Shown piece by piece: positions 62,086-64,000 of a DNA stretch of 64,000 nucleotides. Source of the stretch: Winogradskyella schleiferi (GTDB taxonomy: Bacteria > Bacteroidota > Bacteroidia > Flavobacteriales > Flavobacteriaceae); the NCBI RefSeq assembly GCF_013394655.1, contig NZ_CP053351.1, positions 3,254,501-3,318,500 of the forward strand, in the 5' to 3' direction. Positions within the stretch are counted from its first letter, which is position 1. Every line of letters starts with the position of its first letter. Under the pieces are notes generated by a model. That model did no database searches, was not told the DNA's origin, and saw only the letters and a program-made list of their open reading frames with translations. The translations under genes were made by a program, and so were the position numbers.

Positions 62086-62901
62086 TTGGAACTATTACTA
62101 AAACATACCAATATGGCAAGAAGCAGTTATTATTATCATCGAAAAAGAAATAATCTAGAAGATAAATATAAAGAGATAAAGCAACTAATCAGCAAGGTTT
62201 ATCATCGTCATAAAGGCAGGTACGGTTATAGAAGAATAACTCTAGAGATCAATAAGAGAGGTTTTGTGATCAATCACAAGACCATACTCAAGCTAATGGG
62301 AGAACTAGGTTTAAAAAGCCGTATAAGAGCTAAAAGATATAAATCTTATAAGGGGCAAATTGGTGAAACGGCACCCAATATATTACAACGTAATTTCAAA
62401 ACCATTATGCCCAATCAAAAATGGGCAACTGATATTACTGAATTTAAAGTCTTTAAAGATAAGCTATACCTGTCGCCAATAATTGATCTGTACAATGGAG
62501 AAATAATAAGTTATGAACTCTCTGAAAAACCTAATTTTAAACAGGTAGTGTCAATGCTCAAAAAGGCTTTTAAAGAGACTCCTGGCCAGACCGAATTAAT
62601 ATTACATTCAGATCAAGGTTGGCAATATCAAATGAAGCAATACCAAAGATTATTACAAGAAAAAGGGATCACCCAAAGTATGTCTCGTAAAGGAAATTGC
62701 TTAGACAATGCAGTAATAGAAAATTTCTTTGGAATTATAAAATCTGAATTGTTTTACTTGAATAAATACAAATCCATATCCCAGTTAAAAACTGATATAA
62801 AGGAGTATATAGATTATTATAACAGGGACAGGATTAAACTAAATTTAAAAGGAATGAGCCCGATAGAGTATCGAACTCATCATTATCAAAATAAATTATA
62901 A
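62086..62901 (+). CDS. IS3-family transposase OrfB (DDE integrase domain)
   Basis: 271 residues from the TTG; the frame is open from 62032, as expected for a product made by -1 frameshift from OrfA. HTH_21 domain at about 30-75 (KGRYGYRRITLEI), then the RNase-H-like DDE core: NQKWATDITEF (first Asp), LILHSDQGWQY (second Asp) and GNCLDNAVIENFFG (Glu). All three catalytic residues are present. The 5' frame junction lacks a direct link to OrfA. Confidence 0.9.
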   Translation: MELLLKHTNMARSSYYYHRKRNNLEDKYKEIKQLISKVYHRHKGRYGYRRITLEINKRGFVINHKTILKLMGELGLKSRIRAKRYKSYKGQIGETAPNILQRNFKTIMPNQKWATDITEFKVFKDKLYLSPIIDLYNGEIISYELSEKPNFKQVVSMLKKAFKETPGQTELILHSDQGWQYQMKQYQRLLQEKGITQSMSRKGNCLDNAVIENFFGIIKSELFYLNKYKSISQLKTDIKEYIDYYNRDRIKLNLKGMSPIEYRTHHYQNKL

Positions 62902-62928
62902 ATTTGTCTAAGCTTTTGGGTTCACTCT

Positions 62929-63005
62929 ATTTTCTATTCGGTTTGTATTTGCTAAATTAGTTGCTGAAACACGCAACGAAATCATACACAAACACGTTGC
63001 CATTA
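62929..63005 (+). repeat. attC-23, 3' part, after the IS
   Basis: Begins with ATTTT (62929-62933), the right target duplication, then CTATTCGG and the 3' arm GCAACGAAATCATACAC. Ends at GTTGCCATTA (62996). Confidence 0.87.
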
Positions 63006-63028
63006 ATTTAAAAAACATCCATAACTAA

Positions 63029-63484
63029 ATGAAAATCAAAGTTCTGAATTACATATTTTGCGGAATATTCACTCTGAATTTAGCAAGTTGTGGAAATAAA
63101 AACGAATCGAATTCAGACAACGGAATAAGCTCTAAAACAGAATATCAGTCGGACAAAAAAACTGAAACCCAATTGGGATTTGTTTACTCAAACACGAACA
63201 AAAAAGTAGAAATTGTTTTAGAAAATGATGCGGAATTTTTAGTTGTTGGAGAACCGACGAGAGCCAATTTTGAAACGGAAAATATAAATAATCAAAGATT
63301 TATGATTGTTGGACCAGGAATTATGGTAAATCAAGCGGATAAAGATGGTTTCCGATTTACGATTACGCCGATTGAAAATACTCTTGTGGATGGAAAATTA
63401 GAAATACGAGTAACTGAAAGAGTGGAAAATGGAGAGGATTTTACTCATAAATTTTTAATACCTGTTAAATCAAAAGCAAATTAA
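63029..63484 (+). CDS. Predicted lipoprotein of unknown function
   Basis: 151 residues from the ATG at 63029. Signal ending NLASCGNK (Cys 21), then a Ser/Asn/Glu-rich linker and a beta-rich domain (KVEIVLENDAEFLVVGEPTR; GFRFTITPIENTLVDGKLE). The pattern resembles Ig-like domains of GldM C-terminal type, but weakly. It lies 4 bp before the next gene in cassette 24. Confidence 0.62.
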   Translation: MKIKVLNYIFCGIFTLNLASCGNKNESNSDNGISSKTEYQSDKKTETQLGFVYSNTNKKVEIVLENDAEFLVVGEPTRANFETENINNQRFMIVGPGIMVNQADKDGFRFTITPIENTLVDGKLEIRVTERVENGEDFTHKFLIPVKSKAN

Positions 63485-63488
63485 TTTA

Positions 63489-63815
63489 ATGAATTCGGAC
63501 ACAATCGACATAAAAGCAAAACTAACACTGTATCCAACTGAAAAAGGTGGACGAAAAACTGGAATCAAAACTGATTACCGACCAAATCACGTTTTTGAAT
63601 ACAAAGAAAACTCGTCTGATTTTGTTACGACTTATATTGGACAAATTGAGTTTGAAAAGGAATTGATTTTCCCAAGTGAAACAGAGAATGTAAAAGTCCG
63701 ATTTCTAAAACACCAAAACATTGCTGATTTAATTGAAAAGGGAAGAATTTGGTGGATTCACGAAGGACCTAATAAAATCGGAGAAGCGGAAATAACTGAA
63801 ATATTAACCGATTAA
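63489..63815 (+). CDS. Hypothetical protein, EF-Tu-like beta-barrel fragment
   Basis: 108 residues, soluble. KAKLTLYPTEKGGRKTGIKTDYRP and GRIWWIHEGPNKIGEAEITEIL match the small beta-barrel seen in the C-terminal part of EF-Tu-like proteins (as in the EF-Tu domain 3 pattern). The same kind of fold is hinted at in the cassette 15 protein. Function unknown. Second gene of cassette 24. Confidence 0.6.
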   Translation: MNSDTIDIKAKLTLYPTEKGGRKTGIKTDYRPNHVFEYKENSSDFVTTYIGQIEFEKELIFPSETENVKVRFLKHQNIADLIEKGRIWWIHEGPNKIGEAEITEILTD

Positions 63816-63821
63816 AAAAAC

Positions 63822-63962
63822 TAATGGCAACAACGTGTATAATTAATTGCTTTGGCAAGTGCTTATTTGGAAAATTCCTTCGGAATTTTCTCGCGTTCGT
63901 TTTTGTTTACTAAATTAGTTGCTGAAACACGCAACTAACCATACACAAAACCGTTGTGAGCA
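63822..63962 (+). repeat. attC-24, closes cassette 24
   Basis: TAATGGCAAC complements GTTGCCATTA exactly. Common subtype (141 bp), stem GAAAATTCC / GGAATTTTC with loop TTC, nearly identical to attC-14. Ends at GTTGTGAGCA (63953). Confidence 0.88.
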
Positions 63963-63965
63963 ATA

Positions 63966-64000
63966 TGAGAAAAACGTTATCGATATCAATTTTACTTCTG
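63966..64000 (+). CDS. Start of the cassette 25 gene (partial)
   Basis: The ATG at 63966, 13 bases into the new cassette, gives MRKTLSISILLL to the window edge. The Arg-Lys then hydrophobic run looks like a signal peptide or lipoprotein signal, as in many genes of this array. Nothing more can be said. Confidence 0.5.

Larger units (their letters stand above)
61500..62928 (+). mobile_element. IS3-family insertion sequence in attC-23
   Basis: About 1.43 kb with two transposase frames. Imperfect terminal inverted repeats: GAACTGCACCCAAAAAG on the left and, as reverse complement of the right end, AGAGTGAACCCAAAAGC; about 17 of 23 positions agree. ATTTT flanks both ends (61495-61499 and 62929-62933). 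Removing the IS and one copy restores the hairpin GAAAATCC-TCGC-GGATTTTC, so the insertion is recent. Exact ends may shift by 1-2 bases. Confidence 0.88.
34742..64000 (+). mobile_element. Integron-like gene-cassette array (24 complete cassettes, continues off window)
   Basis: Cassette starts (first base of GTT): 34742, 37596, 38585, 39437, 40465, 41498, 42320, 43041, 45014, 46641, 47323, 48945, 49370, 53023, 53873, 54662, 55327, 56314, 57057, 58080, 58796, 59806, 60753, 62996 and 63953. Each cassette ends with an attC-like palindrome. The first 9-10 bases of the cassette are the reverse complement of the bases opening that attC, exactly or with one mismatch. All genes but one face the same way. 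Cassettes run from 0.43 to 3.65 kb. Confidence 0.9.

Noticed and set aside
38457..63962. TATAAT in each attC as a promoter -10 box
   Set aside because: Bacteroidota promoters use a TAnnTTTG -7 element, and TATAAT here is part of the conserved outer stem (paired with the ATACAC arm). It may be coincidental.
34742..64000. Repeated palindromes as a CRISPR array
   Set aside because: Repeats are about 135-210 bp and separated by 0.3-3.5 kb of genes; CRISPR repeats are about 25-45 bp with short regular spacers. No cas genes are present.

Overview
The window is AT-rich bacterial DNA from the Bacteroidota, most likely a marine-type Flavobacteriaceae. The support is a SusC/SusD fructan locus with a hybrid two-component regulator, a Rho factor with a long N/K/D/S-rich insertion, families largely confined to this group (DUF1599, DUF4293, BT_3928-type DoxX protein, DUF3667), many small lipoproteins, and dense intergenic palindromes.

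Layout. 1-15.7 kb is ordinary core chromosome: secreted FG-GAP protein (partial), AraC-type membrane regulator, tpiA, a lone DppB-like permease, DoxX/BT_3928 protein, DUF1599 protein, folP, a lipoprotein, cdaA, DUF3667 protein with a decayed copy, an MsbA-like ABC exporter, truA, a phosphodiesterase, a DUF4293 protein and rho. 15.7-17.2 kb holds only decayed fragments, including a fasciclin domain and a HAD phosphatase tail. 17.2-32.6 kb is a fructan (levan/inulin-type) utilisation locus on the minus strand: hybrid sensor, then MFS sugar porter, GH32, SusC, SusD, divergent GH32, DUF4960 glycan-binding protein and fructokinase. Surface proteins bind and cut fructan, SusCD imports oligosaccharides, GH32 enzymes release fructose, the MFS porter takes it into the cytoplasm and the kinase phosphorylates it. 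An 18-bp sequence repeated with a 22-bp period upstream of the operon is a good candidate operator for the sensor.

At 32.9 kb the 3' half of an initiator tRNA-fMet gene, still joined to its terminator, marks the edge of a genomic island that continues past the right end of the window. A tyrosine recombinase follows (33573-34700), and from 34742 to the end there is an integron-like array of 24 complete gene cassettes plus the start of a 25th. Each cassette ends in an imperfectly palindromic attC-like site of about 135-210 bp. The first 9-10 bases of each cassette (GTTR...) are the reverse complement of the bases opening the attC at its own 3' end, perfectly in most cassettes and with one mismatch in the rest. 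This is the geometry of integron cassettes.

The array departs from known integrons in several ways. The recombinase next to the presumed attI lacks the roughly 40-residue insertion that defines IntI and looks like a XerC/D-type enzyme with an extra N-terminal domain. It is co-oriented with the cassettes. The R boxes fit GTTR but not GTTRRRY. Several cassettes are multigene and up to 3.65 kb. The cargo is rich in predicted defence: an HpaII-type restriction-modification pair, an HNH nuclease, an OLD-type ATPase-nuclease, a HEPN protein, a TIR-nuclease plus second nuclease pair, and a SIR2-HerA-third-gene operon. The remainder are lipoproteins, small membrane proteins, a CDF metal transporter, a hotdog thioesterase, an aldo/keto reductase and unknowns. 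An IS3-family element sits inside one attC. I propose the recombinase, attI and attC set as the candidate undescribed system: a cassette-capture platform apparently driven by a non-IntI recombinase.

All assignments come from reading sequence and recalled family motifs; no searches or structure predictions were run.
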